64,000 bases of DNA from Sulfurospirillum cavolei (GCF_001548055.1 NZ_AP014724.1:1798001-1862000), one strand, 5' to 3'; shown: positions 45,375-54,550, numbered from the stretch's first letter. Notes: a model not told the origin generated them from the letters alone. Numbers and translations: made by a program.

Positions 45375-46064
45375 ATGTTAGATAAACAAAAATTGGTCTT
45401 AAAAAACAGCTCTATTTTATTAGCCGAAGATGAAGAAAATCTCCGCAACAGTTTTAAAAAAGTTTTACTGCTTTACGTGAAAGAAGTCTTCACGGCATCC
45501 AACGGCGAAGAGGCATTTGAACTTTATCAAAACCATCGTCCCGACATCATCATTACCGATGTTAAGATGCCCAAACTCAACGGGTTGGAGCTCATCAAAA
45601 AGATACGTAAAGAAAATCAAGAAACGCCGATCATCGTGACAAGTGCTTATACGGATAAAGACTTATTGTTGGAATCAATTAAACTATCGTTGGTCGATTA
45701 TCTGGTTAAACCGATCAAAGAAAAAGATTTGATCGCGTTGTTGGAAATTAGTGCGGACGTTTTACTCCAAAAGGTCAAAACCGTTGTAACCATCGACGAA
45801 CGTAACACTTACGATTACCAAAATAAACAGTTAGTTCAAGACGCCCAAAAAATTAGCTTGACGCATAAAGAAGTCGAATTTTTAGAAATTTTATTGCAAC
45901 ACAAAGGCAATCTCGTGACGCGTCAAACCTTGGAAGACAAACTCTACGTTTATGAGGAGGCACCGCCTTCGGCTTTAAAAAATCTTGTCTTTAAACTACG
46001 CAAAAAAATAGGTAACGACGTTGTTCAAACCGTCGGAAACTTAGGATATACGATTAAAGATTAA
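45375..46064 (+). CDS. OmpR-family response regulator
   Basis: 229 residues. Receiver domain (about 12-125) with acidic pair AEDEEN, phosphoacceptor Asp in IIITDVKMPKLNG, Thr/Ser in IIVTSAYTD and Lys in YLVKPIKEKD. The winged-helix DNA-binding domain (about 145-229) is LTHKEVEFLEILLQHKG, LEDKLYVYEEA and TVGNLGYTIKD. Partner of the kinase at 43601-45247; the 127-base divergent space should hold both promoters. The HQWRQP type of kinase and this regulator type are common pairs in Campylobacterota. Confidence 0.9.
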   Translation: MLDKQKLVLKNSSILLAEDEENLRNSFKKVLLLYVKEVFTASNGEEAFELYQNHRPDIIITDVKMPKLNGLELIKKIRKENQETPIIVTSAYTDKDLLLESIKLSLVDYLVKPIKEKDLIALLEISADVLLQKVKTVVTIDERNTYDYQNKQLVQDAQKISLTHKEVEFLEILLQHKGNLVTRQTLEDKLYVYEEAPPSALKNLVFKLRKKIGNDVVQTVGNLGYTIKD

Positions 46065-46172
46065 GCTTTATCCTTAGGTGCTTAGCGACTCAAAAGAAAC
46101 TCGCTATAGTATAAAATGTCACTCTATGATGAAAAAAATATAAAACAAACAATCACATGGAGGAAATTAAGG

Positions 46173-46475
46173 ATGAAAAAGTTATCGACGGTTTTTCTAC
46201 TGCTCGTAGGAACATCGCTTGCACTCAATGCCGCTGAGGGAGAAGCTATTTATAAAAGCAAATGTTTTTCCTGTCACGGCGATAAAGCTTCCAAGGCGGC
46301 TTTAAATAAATCTCAAATTATCGCGGGATGGGATGCCGCTAAAATCATCGCATCGCTTAACGGATATAAAAACGGCGAAGGCGGCCCGATGAAAGGCGTT
46401 ATGAAACCGATCGCAAGTGCGCTTAGCGATGACGAGTTGAAAGCGGTTGCTTCGACGATCGCCTCTTACAAATAA
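46173..46475 (+). CDS. Small monoheme c-type cytochrome
   Basis: 100 residues from ATG 46173, with GGAGG upstream and a signal peptide (MKKLSTVFLLLVGTSLALNA). The mature part is a class I cytochrome c of about 80 residues: heme motif CFSCHGDKASK near its start and probable axial Met in GPMKGVMKPIA. It resembles the cytochrome c553 family of Campylobacterota. It precedes the bc-type complex and is a likely soluble carrier from that complex to NosZ or an oxidase. Confidence 0.88.
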   Translation: MKKLSTVFLLLVGTSLALNAAEGEAIYKSKCFSCHGDKASKAALNKSQIIAGWDAAKIIASLNGYKNGEGGPMKGVMKPIASALSDDELKAVASTIASYK

Positions 46476-46479
46476 GAAG

Positions 46480-46503
46480 ATTCGGTACATTGCGACCGAA
46501 TCT
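46480..46503 (+). terminator. Stem-loop after the cytochrome c gene
   Basis: GATTCGGT (46480-46487) and ACCGAATC (46496-46503) flank an 8-base loop just past the stop codon. The T-tract is short (TT), so termination may be weak. Confidence 0.55.
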
Positions 46504-46672
46504 TACCGCATGGTTGAAATTTTAAACCTAGCATTCGTTTAGGTTTCTTTCAAAACCGACTTTACCCACCAAAAGCACCGTAGGCGCGCTGGCTACCAAA
46601 AAGTTCAGCGTTAACATAGCGTAAAAGCTTTGCTTTACATGTAAGTTTATTTGATCAAGAAAGGAAAACAGG

Positions 46673-47179
46673 ATGGCTGTTGAAGAGAGCAGACGAGACT
46701 TTATCGGCATGGCATTCGGCGGTTTTGCAGCGGCAGGGGGCATTGTGGCTCTGGGCGCTATGAAGAAGACTTGGGATCCGCTTCCAAGCGTACAATCCGC
46801 CGGATTCATTACCGTTGATCTCTCTCCGATGAAAGAAGGAGAGGTACAAACGATACAATGGAGAGGGAAGCCGATTTTCATTTTGAAGAAAAGTGCGGAT
46901 ATGGCAAAGAACGAGAAACGAGACGTCATCGCAGGAGGGAGTAGCTACTCGGTGATGATCGGACTTTGTACGCACTTAGGCTGTATTCCGACGTGGACAC
47001 CCTCCACCAAACAGTTTAAATGCGCATGTCACGGCGGCGAATTTGACGCCAGCGGCGTCAACACGTTCGGACCGCCTCCTCGTCCAATGGATATTCCTCC
47101 CTTTAAAATCGACGGAACGAAACTCGTTCTCGGCGAAGAGGGACCGGAATATAAAAAAATGGTAGCTAAGAAAGCGTAA
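46673..47179 (+). CDS. petA: Rieske iron-sulfur subunit of the bc-type complex
   Basis: 168 residues. Twin-arginine-like signal/anchor (ESRRDFIGMAFGGFAAAGG). The Rieske cluster motifs are CTHLGCIP and CACHGGEFD, each supplying one Cys and one His, with the bridging Cys pair. It is part of the menaquinol:cytochrome c oxidoreductase, on the periplasmic side. First gene of petABC; AGGAAAACAGG precedes the ATG. Confidence 0.95.
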   Translation: MAVEESRRDFIGMAFGGFAAAGGIVALGAMKKTWDPLPSVQSAGFITVDLSPMKEGEVQTIQWRGKPIFILKKSADMAKNEKRDVIAGGSSYSVMIGLCTHLGCIPTWTPSTKQFKCACHGGEFDASGVNTFGPPPRPMDIPPFKIDGTKLVLGEEGPEYKKMVAKKA

Positions 47180-47190
47180 AGGAGAGACAC

Positions 47191-48447
47191 GTGGCAGAAA
47201 TAAAAAAAGCAACGGGCTTGATGGACTGGTTGGATCAGCGATTGGCGGTCAACGGATTTATCAAAGTGATGATGAGCGAGTATTGGATTCCTAAGAATAT
47301 CAATTTCTTATGGGCGATGGGTGTCGTCTTAATGAGCTTGTTCATGATTTTGATCGTATCGGGTATTTTTCTTTTGATGTATTACAAACCCGATATAAAA
47401 TTGGCGTTTGATAGCGTCAACTATACGATTATGCAAGAGGTCGAATACGGCTGGTTATGGAGACATATGCACGGCGTAGCGGCATCGGTTATTTTCTTAG
47501 TCATCTACATTCACATGTTTACGGGTATCTATTACGGCTCATACAAAAAAGGCCGTGAGATGATCTGGTTAACCGGTATGGCACTCTTTGGTATCTTCTC
47601 TGCCGAAGCGTTTAGCGGGTATATGCTTCCGTGGGGACAAATGAGTTACTGGGCGGCACAGGTTATTACCAATCTTTTCGGCGGCATTCCTTTTATCGGC
47701 GAAGCGTTGGTCATTTGGATTCGAGGCGATTTCTTGGTAGCGGATGCGACGTTAACACGCTTTTTTATGTTACATGTCCTTTTACTTCCGTTAGTGATTT
47801 TACTCTTAATCGCCGTTCACTTCTATGCGTTGCGCTTTCCGCATGTCAATAACCAAGACTCCGAAGAGTTTGATTTCGACAAAGAGGCTAAGAAATATTT
47901 GGAAGGTCGCAAAAAAGAGTCTAAAGTGGTTCCTTTTTGGCCGGTCTTTTTATCCAAAGACTTTTTTGTTGTCGGTATTGCCTTAACCGTCTTTTTCTAC
48001 TTGGTCTGTTTCCACTACGATTTTGCGATGGATCCGATCAACTTTGAACCGGCCAACAATATGAAAACGCCGGCACATATTTATCCGGAGTGGTATTTCT
48101 TGTGGAGTTATGAAGTGCTTCGCGGTTTCTTCTTTGATATCGGCGGTATTGCGGCAATGGATATCGGTTTAGCGGCGTTTGGATTTGCCAACGTTATTTT
48201 TATGCTGTTACCGTTTTTAGATCGCAATACGATGCATACGGCACCGGCGCACAAACGTCCGATGTTTTTCGTCTGGTTTTGGTTATTGTTAATCGATATG
48301 ATCGTTTTAACCGTTTACGGTAAGCTTCCTCCGACGGGGGCAAACGCTTGGGTAGGCTTTGGTGCAACCATCGTTTTCCTTGTTTTATTCGTCCTCCTTC
48401 CGATTATTACCAAAATTGAAGCCAAAAACGAAGGAGCCGAGTCATGA
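47191..48447 (+). CDS. petB: Cytochrome b subunit of the bc-type complex
   Basis: 418 residues: an N-terminal b6-like part with heme-ligand His residues in WLWRHMHGVAAS, YIHMFTG, LHVLLLP and AVHFYALRF, and the Qo-site motif PEWYFLWSYEVLR (the PEWY signature), then further TM helices. About eight or nine TM helices in all. Menaquinol oxidation and transmembrane electron transfer. The stop overlaps petC by 4 bp. Confidence 0.96.
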   Translation: MAEIKKATGLMDWLDQRLAVNGFIKVMMSEYWIPKNINFLWAMGVVLMSLFMILIVSGIFLLMYYKPDIKLAFDSVNYTIMQEVEYGWLWRHMHGVAASVIFLVIYIHMFTGIYYGSYKKGREMIWLTGMALFGIFSAEAFSGYMLPWGQMSYWAAQVITNLFGGIPFIGEALVIWIRGDFLVADATLTRFFMLHVLLLPLVILLLIAVHFYALRFPHVNNQDSEEFDFDKEAKKYLEGRKKESKVVPFWPVFLSKDFFVVGIALTVFFYLVCFHYDFAMDPINFEPANNMKTPAHIYPEWYFLWSYEVLRGFFFDIGGIAAMDIGLAAFGFANVIFMLLPFLDRNTMHTAPAHKRPMFFVWFWLLLIDMIVLTVYGKLPPTGANAWVGFGATIVFLVLFVLLPIITKIEAKNEGAES

Positions 48448-49295
48448 GAGAGTTGAAAATTTTAGTGGTGGTTCTTTTCTTTACTGCCGTTGTCTATTGG
48501 GGTGTCGAACCTTTCGCCCATTCTCAGATGCACCCTCACGTCGCCCCTGCCGATTTCAGTTTTAAGGATTTAGGGCATACGGTGGGTAAAGGCGATTTTA
48601 TCAAGGGTGAAGAATTGGTGCAAGCAAACTGTGTCGCCTGCCATTCCGTTAAATCCGTCGGCATTCAATCTGCCATGAGTGAGAGCGATGCATCGTTAGC
48701 GTACGGTGTCGTACCGCCCGATTTGAGCAATGCGGGCTTACTCTACGATCCGGCTTTCTTAAGCGCGTTTCTCAAAAATCCGGCAAAAGCAATGCTTGTT
48801 GAACACAAATTTGATCAAACAAGAACCTTTCCGATGCCTTCATACGACTGGATGAGCGAAGACGAGATCTCCTCTATTCTTGCTTTTTTTCATAGTATCG
48901 TCAAGCCGGTATCCGACAAAGCTTTATATGAAGAAGCCTGCGGCAGATGCCACGATATGAAATACGATAAAACGATGAGTCATTCGGATAAAGCGGCATT
49001 AACCGCGTATATGGGAACCTTGCCTCCGGATCTTTCGATTATGATTCGTGCAAAGAGCGACGAGTACCTTTCAACGTTCATCAACAATCCTCAAAAACAG
49101 TTAGCGGGTACGTCGATGCCGCGTGTAGGTTTAACCGAAAAAGCGCAAAATCAAGTGATCTCCTATATGGAGAAAGTCGGCGATCGTAAAAAAGCCGAAC
49201 GCGAAGACCTCGGTTATAAGTTAATCGCTTATATGGTACTTTTCACGCTTCTTGCGTTTGCTTGGAAAGTCAAAATCTGGAGAGAAGTGCACTAA
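48444..49295 (+). CDS. petC: Diheme cytochrome c subunit of the bc-type complex
   Basis: 283 residues: N-terminal membrane helix (about 5-22), heme motifs CVACHSVKSV and CGRCHDMKYD in two related c domains (each followed by a region like PPDLSNAGLLYD / PPDLSIMIRAK and a Met-rich strand, MPSYDWM / MPRVGL), and a C-terminal TM anchor (about 255-275). This diheme form replaces the usual cytochrome c1 in Epsilonproteobacteria. It passes electrons to soluble cytochromes such as the one at 46173-46475. Confidence 0.95.
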   Translation: MRELKILVVVLFFTAVVYWGVEPFAHSQMHPHVAPADFSFKDLGHTVGKGDFIKGEELVQANCVACHSVKSVGIQSAMSESDASLAYGVVPPDLSNAGLLYDPAFLSAFLKNPAKAMLVEHKFDQTRTFPMPSYDWMSEDEISSILAFFHSIVKPVSDKALYEEACGRCHDMKYDKTMSHSDKAALTAYMGTLPPDLSIMIRAKSDEYLSTFINNPQKQLAGTSMPRVGLTEKAQNQVISYMEKVGDRKKAEREDLGYKLIAYMVLFTLLAFAWKVKIWREVH

Positions 49296-49308
49296 TGTCA
49301 ACCTCACA

Positions 49309-49332
49309 AAGGCACGTTTAAAAGCGTGCCTT
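49309..49332 (+). terminator. Hairpin after petC
   Basis: AAGGCACG (49309-49316) and CGTGCCTT (49325-49332) with an 8-base loop, 13 bases after the petC stop. A T-poor tail follows, and the next gene starts 22 bases later, so it may only attenuate transcription. Confidence 0.6.
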
Positions 49333-49353
49333 CCTTATAAAAGGAAAGGTCTT

Positions 49354-49812
49354 ATGTCTCACGATACGCATTTTTACCGTCTCAACATTCAACACCTTTT
49401 CAATGCCGACGTCAACTGCCGATATGCCTATCGGCGACGCTATGAAGCCAATGAAATCGTCTACCAAAAAGGCTCTCAACCGATCACTATTTTTATCTAC
49501 CTCTCTGGAAAACTCATGCTCATCGGGGAAAAAACGCAAGGCTTAGACGCGTATCCGGGAGAGTTAATCGGAGCACATGCTCATTTTGCCGGTCTTTGCT
49601 ACGCCGAAACCTTACAATTTAGCTCATCGGGAGAGATGTTCGTCATTCAGTTTGATTATTTTCAAAAGCAGATACACCGCTGTTTTGCCTATTTTGAAAA
49701 AATTTTCGACTGCTTGCTCAAACACCAAAGAATCTTAACCAACCTTACGACGATCCCGCAAGAAATCGGCAAAAACGATTCTGTGCATTTAAACCGTTAC
49801 GCCGCTCTTTAA
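49354..49812 (+). CDS. cNMP-fold sensor-like protein without DNA-binding domain
   Basis: 152 residues from ATG 49354 (AAGGAAAGG upstream; a longer frame would overlap petC). The beta-roll pattern of cyclic nucleotide/Crp-type domains is visible: YEANEIVYQKGSQPITIFIYLSG, then LMLIGE, YPGELIGAHAHFAG and FSSSGEMFVIQF. No helix-turn-helix follows, so it is a stand-alone sensor or adaptor. It sits just after petABC on the same strand; a regulatory link is plausible but unproven. Confidence 0.6.
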   Translation: MSHDTHFYRLNIQHLFNADVNCRYAYRRRYEANEIVYQKGSQPITIFIYLSGKLMLIGEKTQGLDAYPGELIGAHAHFAGLCYAETLQFSSSGEMFVIQFDYFQKQIHRCFAYFEKIFDCLLKHQRILTNLTTIPQEIGKNDSVHLNRYAAL

Positions 49813-49852
49813 ACTTTCGCACGCCAAAATGGCGCAGCGTATATCCTTTCGT

Positions 49853-50170
49853 TTAGCGTAGTCCCCAAAGGGCTAAAAGTACCCCGCAACTCGCCATCCA
49901 AACCGGAAAAGGGAAAATAAAAAAATGAAAAATCATCCCTTCATGCGGAAATGTCAACGCGTCAAAGAGTGTTTCTTTGGAAGATTTGATGCGGTAGATG
50001 AAATCATAAAGACCCAAAAGGGCGATTTCAAACCATGCTAAAAAAGACCCCAACGACTCGCCCACATAGCTTATCGCCAAAAATACGGTAATGAAAAAGA
50101 GCGGTAAAAACCACAAAGCCCATACATTTGCTATGCCAAAATAGTTCCAAAAATAAAAATAATTTTTCAT
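49853..50170 (-). CDS. Small membrane protein ending an unrecognised operon
   Basis: 105 residues with two or three hydrophobic segments (about 15-38, 42-60 and 82-103), no charged motif and no recognisable family. It starts four bases after the previous gene ends and is the last in the minus-strand unit beginning at 54363. Confidence 0.6.
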   Translation of the reverse strand: MKNYFYFWNYFGIANVWALWFLPLFFITVFLAISYVGESLGSFLAWFEIALLGLYDFIYRIKSSKETLFDALTFPHEGMIFHFFIFPFPVWMASCGVLLALWGLR

Positions 50171-50174
50171 CGTA

Positions 50175-50756
50175 TCACGCCTTATGCGTATAGGTATACA
50201 TCTGAAAGGCTTTCACGGCTTCTTCCAAGGCCTCTTTATCACATAAGGGCTCTTCGCCTCTTAAATACGCCATCGTAAAAACATGGCGATTTTCTTCACA
50301 CCACGTCGCTTCTATTTTATACCCTTTTTTGGAAACAGGGCTGTGGGAATCGACATAGCCTTCTTTGACTTCGCATCGTTGAGAGGGCGAAAAGTGAAAT
50401 ATCTCCGCATCAATGACGCGTCCGTTGACGTGCAACGTATAGCGAGCGATACCCTTGTCTGCTATAGCATAAAGGCTTACATGTAAGAATGAACGCACCA
50501 ACATAAACGTTGCGAGTAAGAAACCGCTAAAAAACAAAGCGATGATACCATGCCACACATTGTGCGTTTGCCACGTGCTGTACGCCATCACAAGTGCTAT
50601 AAAAGAGCCGAAAAGTAAAAAAACAAGCACGCCTATGCGCGTCATGATTTCTTTGAAAAATTGTTTTTTAACGTCTATGGGCTGAATATACAGAGGCTTT
50701 CCCAAATTGTGGGGTAGTTTGATGACATAACGTTTTAAAAAGTCGTGTGAGGTCAT
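50175..50756 (-). CDS. Membrane protein with cytoplasmic tail, unknown function
   Basis: 193 residues: two TM helices (about 38-60 and 68-90), then a soluble domain of about 95 residues (YAIADKGIARYTLHVNGRVIDAE..., CEVKEGYVDSHS). The last base of its start region overlaps the AAA ATPase stop. Part of the unidentified operon; no family recognised. Confidence 0.62.
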   Translation of the reverse strand: MTSHDFLKRYVIKLPHNLGKPLYIQPIDVKKQFFKEIMTRIGVLVFLLFGSFIALVMAYSTWQTHNVWHGIIALFFSGFLLATFMLVRSFLHVSLYAIADKGIARYTLHVNGRVIDAEIFHFSPSQRCEVKEGYVDSHSPVSKKGYKIEATWCEENRHVFTMAYLRGEEPLCDKEALEEAVKAFQMYTYTHKA

Positions 50757-51715
50757 TACACAAAGCCCATTTTTTTAGGTTTCTTGCCGAGCGTTTCTGA
50801 CATGTAAAGGGCTAATTCATCGTAAATGCCGTTTTCATTGGCGTATTCGACGACATTTTTCGCGGCACTAAACCACTCCAACGTCGTTGCTTTGGTACGG
50901 TGTATCTCTTCTTTGAGTGCATCTTGGTCGATGGTGAGCTCTTCGCCACTTTCTAAAATTTCCTCGATGATCGCTTCACTCACCCTATCCACCACGCCTT
51001 TGATATCTGCCCCCGAAAAATCAACGCTCATCTTGGCTAAAGCGTTATAGTCAAGTGGTTCTATCGGCAATTCTTGCAAGTAAAGTTTGAAAATAGCTTC
51101 ACGTGCTTTTTCATCGGGCGGCGGGATAAAAAAGATTCTATCAAACCGTCCGGTACGCCTAAAAGCACTGTCCACGTCCCACGGTGCATTGGTCGCGCCG
51201 ATGATGAGGATGTTTTCATTGTCGCTTTCCACTCCGTCCATTTGGGCTAAAAAAGCGTTGATGGTAGAGGTCATATTGGTATGACGAAGCAGTTCTCTCT
51301 TTCGTCCAAGCGCGTCGATCTCGTCGATGAAAATGACGCACGGGCGATGGGTACGAGCAGTCTCAAAGAGTGCTTTGATATTTTTTTCGCTGTTTCCCAC
51401 GTACATATCTAAGATTTGCTCTATTCCGATGTTGTAAAATGTGGCACCGCACTCTCCGGCGATGGCGCGCGCAAAGTAGCTTTTTCCGCATCCGGGTGCG
51501 CCGTAAAGCAAAATGCCTCCGCCCGCACTTTTTTTAAATTTCTTAAACAATTCGGGATTTTTAAAGGGTTGGATGATTTTCATAGAGGCTTGCTTTTTGA
51601 GCTCCTCCAAACCGCCGATAGCATCAAACGTGATTTTGTATTTTACATGTAAAGGCTCAAACACACTCATGCCAGCCTCTTCCTCATTGACTCTGTTTTT
51701 TAACGGTTCATCCAT
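50756..51715 (-). CDS. AAA+ ATPase (classical AAA, single domain)
   Basis: 319 residues: residues 30-45 read like the N-terminal linker of FtsH/CDC48-type AAA (FDAIGGLEELKKQA). Walker A is GAPGCGKSYFARA, Walker B is CVIFIDEIDALG, followed by sensor and arginine-finger regions (ATNAPWDVDSAFRRTGRFDR) and a C-terminal lid (SGADIKGVVDRVS). No protease domain and no TM segment. It is small and soluble, so it probably remodels a partner encoded nearby (TPR or membrane proteins). It overlaps the TPR gene by 16 bp. Confidence 0.9.
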   Translation of the reverse strand: MDEPLKNRVNEEEAGMSVFEPLHVKYKITFDAIGGLEELKKQASMKIIQPFKNPELFKKFKKSAGGGILLYGAPGCGKSYFARAIAGECGATFYNIGIEQILDMYVGNSEKNIKALFETARTHRPCVIFIDEIDALGRKRELLRHTNMTSTINAFLAQMDGVESDNENILIIGATNAPWDVDSAFRRTGRFDRIFFIPPPDEKAREAIFKLYLQELPIEPLDYNALAKMSVDFSGADIKGVVDRVSEAIIEEILESGEELTIDQDALKEEIHRTKATTLEWFSAAKNVVEYANENGIYDELALYMSETLGKKPKKMGFV

Positions 51716-52671
51716 CGTTTCCCTTTATGGATTATTTCTTCTATTTTAGCAAAAATGAGTCCTAAAATTTGCCCGCCGATACGCCCCATAACGTAGTACA
51801 TTGCCGCACCCAAAAGCGTGACGTACCATTCATGCCACGCCACATTACCCAGCAGAGCAAAACAGAGTACAAAAAACGGAAGACTTAAGCGCCAATCGCG
51901 CCAAACATACAAGGAGAGAAGAAGTAAGACGCCTGAAGTATGAGGACTCTTTTCCCACATTTCAAAGTGTTCGCCTAAGGCGTACAGCAAAAAAGCCAGC
52001 ATCAAAGCAGGGGCAAGTGCGTAATAGCGTTTGATACTCTCCAAATTCTCTTTACCCTCCCCGTCGAAAGGGTTACGCACTAAAATCTTGCGAAGAACGT
52101 TGCTTTTTTCAAAAAGATGAGACGTACCCAGCATTGAGTACAGATGCAGTGCTCCGGCATGATGCGGATCGCTCGCAAGGATAGCCGTAACGATTTCACA
52201 CGCGATGGGCGTATTGCCCAAATGATACGTAATGATGGCAAGGGTGAGCAAAAAATCAACATTGTGCGCATCCAATGCCAAAGCTTTATCGATAGCGCGT
52301 TTAGCTTCAACATAACGGGAAAGTTCTACCAAAACCTGCGCATGAAGATGATGGTACGCACCGTGGTTGGGCTCATGAAAAAGCAGTTCTTTGACACACG
52401 ACAATGCCTCTTTAAGACGGTCTTGTTTAAACAAAACAAACGCGTGAAAATAAAGAAAATGCACCTCTAAGGGAAACTGTTCCAACGCTTGGGCGATGGC
52501 TTCAAGTGCTTCATCCAAACGCTCCAACGCGATAAACGCCAAAACCGTATAGTGATACGCACTCATGCTCTCTTCATCATGGGAAGCACACAAAGGAATA
52601 CTGACATGTAAAAGTTCTTCGTAGCGTTTCAGCTCGTACAAAACGTCCAGTCGTTTGGCGATGTCACTCAC
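51700..52671 (-). CDS. TPR protein with C-terminal membrane region
   Basis: 323 residues starting at GTG 52671. Residues about 1-210 are six or so tetratricopeptide repeats (YHYTVLAFIALERLDEALEAI, HHLHAQVLVELSRYVEAKRAI, LLTLAIITYHLGNTPIACEIV). Residues about 215-300 contain three hydrophobic segments. Overlaps the upstream membrane-protein gene by 8 bp and the AAA gene by 16 bp. Likely the scaffold of the unit; function unknown. Confidence 0.75.
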   Translation of the reverse strand: MSDIAKRLDVLYELKRYEELLHVSIPLCASHDEESMSAYHYTVLAFIALERLDEALEAIAQALEQFPLEVHFLYFHAFVLFKQDRLKEALSCVKELLFHEPNHGAYHHLHAQVLVELSRYVEAKRAIDKALALDAHNVDFLLTLAIITYHLGNTPIACEIVTAILASDPHHAGALHLYSMLGTSHLFEKSNVLRKILVRNPFDGEGKENLESIKRYYALAPALMLAFLLYALGEHFEMWEKSPHTSGVLLLLSLYVWRDWRLSLPFFVLCFALLGNVAWHEWYVTLLGAAMYYVMGRIGGQILGLIFAKIEEIIHKGKRWMNR

Positions 52672-53023
52672 GGTTTATCCTTGTAAATGCGACGCAATTA
52701 GGGCATTTGTATGCGATGGAAGCTAAAAAGAATGCAAAACAAAGCGGCGAGGCAAGAGGGTATTGAACGCATCCTAAAAAGCCCAAAAGAGCGATGAGTA
52801 CGATCACGACGTATTTTTGTGTCGGCATATGGTAACGCATCTCGAAGCGATACGCGAACCACAGCGTCAATGCTACGGTCAGCATTGTAACGACATTTTT
52901 GAGCCACAAGACACTCAGACCTTTGTCTTGAAGCAAGAGCGAAAATACCATGCCGTATAGAAACCCTAACCACCCGCAATACAAAACAATGCTGAGAAAT
53001 TTTAAAACATAATGTCGTTTCAT
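52664..53023 (-). CDS. Small membrane protein with a CxxC tail
   Basis: 119 residues from ATG 53023, whose ATGA overlaps the stop of the beta-propeller gene. Three or four TM segments (about 6-25, 34-52, 64-90) and a C-terminal YKCPNCVAF motif, so a pair of Cys faces one side of the membrane. No family recognised; part of the unidentified operon. Confidence 0.65.
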   Translation of the reverse strand: MKRHYVLKFLSIVLYCGWLGFLYGMVFSLLLQDKGLSVLWLKNVVTMLTVALTLWFAYRFEMRYHMPTQKYVVIVLIALLGFLGCVQYPLASPLCFAFFLASIAYKCPNCVAFTRINRE

Positions 53024-54363
53024 TTGCCCTCTTCTTTTGGGTTCACATTCCACACATACACATGACCGTCGTCGAGCGTGTAGAGCTTTTCGTCGCTGAT
53101 CTCAAAATCCATAACCTCGTTCGCTTCTCCTTGAAAATCGTGCGTTATTTTTTTGCGTTTGAGATCATATCTATACAGATGCGGTGAATCCAGCTCTTGC
53201 GTCAACAAAACGGTATCGTTCCAGACACGTATGCGATACACCCTATTTTTTGGGATATTCGGCAACGATGCAAGCGCATGCAAAGTTTTCGTATCGTACA
53301 ACACGAGTCCGTGTCTATCGGTTCCAACCGCTAAAGTCTGCTTGTCGTACAACGCTAAAGCGAGCACGTCATAAGCATCTTGAACATTCGTATCTCGCAA
53401 GGTTGTGATAAACGAGCTTTCCTTGGGCGAAGAGCCAAGCGCATACACTTGAACTTCGCCCAAATCGTTGGCAACAAAAAGCGTGTTATCGGTGTAGAGC
53501 ACGTCAAAAATACGATCAAAGCGTTTGTCTTCCAGCGTTTCATAGCCTTTGAAACGCTGTTTTTTTGTATCGAGGCTCTTTACATGTACGTTATGGTGAT
53601 AGATTTCCACAATGCCGCCTTTGCCGAAGCGAAACAAGTACGCGCCAAAACCTCTTAAGCGATTGAGCTCTTTTGCAGACGTTGCAAGCTCTTTGGGGGC
53701 TTCTGTGAGAAGCTTTTTTGTTTCCCAAAAGAGGACTTTGCCGTTTTTTGAGGCAACGTATAAATAGCCTTGGTGCAAGAGTATATCCCTATCGAAAGAG
53801 TCTGAATCTTGAGCATTAAGAAGCATCTCATGAACGAAAGCAAGTGTTTTTTTATCGTAGATTTCTAAGTATTCCGCATCGCTTGGCTCACGCTTTTGCG
53901 TGCTGTACACTTTGGAGCGAGATTGACTCAAGACATAGATAAAACGCTCATCCGTTGCCATTTTTGAAGCGAGGCGGTGCTTGAGTTGCACGCTTTGTAA
54001 AAGTCCGTTTTGTTTGGCAAGAAGTGCTCTTTTAAGCCGGGGTTGAAGTGTGTCTTTGCTTATGCGTATCGGCTCATAGGGTTTATATTTAAACTCCCGC
54101 TCTGCGTAATACTCATGCGTCGCGTTGATCTCTTTGTATACGACCAATTTATGAAACCCAAAACCACCCGTACCGACATCCTCTTTTATGCCCAGTTTTA
54201 AAATGCCTCCTTGCGTCGTTATTCCTCGAGGTTTGTCATCGATGCTGACATGTAGTCCCTCGATGTCGCTTTGAAGATGAAGCGTACGATCGGTCGCTAC
54301 GACGCTCTCTTGCGCCCACGCCGATACGGCCAAAAAACAAATACTCCCTAACATAGCTCTCAT
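53020..54363 (-). CDS. Exported beta-propeller (WD40/PQQ-like) protein
   Basis: 447 residues with a signal peptide (MLGSICFLAVSAWAQ). An N-terminal beta region (about 20-100) is followed by repeated strands of propeller type (RFIYVLSQSRSKVY, GYLYVASKNGKVLFWETKK, DNTLFVANDLGEVQVYAL, QTLAVGTDRHGLVLYDTKT, KLYTLDDGHVYVWNV). First gene of the unit running to 49853. It should lie in the periplasm. I could not place it in a named family; NapL was considered, but length and context differ. Confidence 0.75.
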   Translation of the reverse strand: MRAMLGSICFLAVSAWAQESVVATDRTLHLQSDIEGLHVSIDDKPRGITTQGGILKLGIKEDVGTGGFGFHKLVVYKEINATHEYYAEREFKYKPYEPIRISKDTLQPRLKRALLAKQNGLLQSVQLKHRLASKMATDERFIYVLSQSRSKVYSTQKREPSDAEYLEIYDKKTLAFVHEMLLNAQDSDSFDRDILLHQGYLYVASKNGKVLFWETKKLLTEAPKELATSAKELNRLRGFGAYLFRFGKGGIVEIYHHNVHVKSLDTKKQRFKGYETLEDKRFDRIFDVLYTDNTLFVANDLGEVQVYALGSSPKESSFITTLRDTNVQDAYDVLALALYDKQTLAVGTDRHGLVLYDTKTLHALASLPNIPKNRVYRIRVWNDTVLLTQELDSPHLYRYDLKRKKITHDFQGEANEVMDFEISDEKLYTLDDGHVYVWNVNPKEEGK

Positions 54364-54550
54364 ACGCGCTCCATGCTCATAACGTCTTTCGTTTCGACAC
54401 CGTATGCGCTAAGCTTTCCCGTACCCAAACAAGCGTTGCATCCGTCGGTAGCTTAGATCAAAGGCTTTTAAAGTTTAAAGATGCCCGCGAAAATCGCCGA
54501 TGACCTCGTGCATATTTGCCTTTACATGTAAGAGGTCATCATTGCGTGTA

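Noticed and set aside
46528-46975. Minus-strand frames of about 105-133 codons before and over the Rieske gene
   Set aside because: Most of their length is antisense to the Rieske gene and they show no protein-like features or start context.
53020-54363. Beta-propeller as NapL of a nitrate reductase cluster
   Set aside because: No nap genes are nearby, and the length and operon context (TPR, AAA) do not match.
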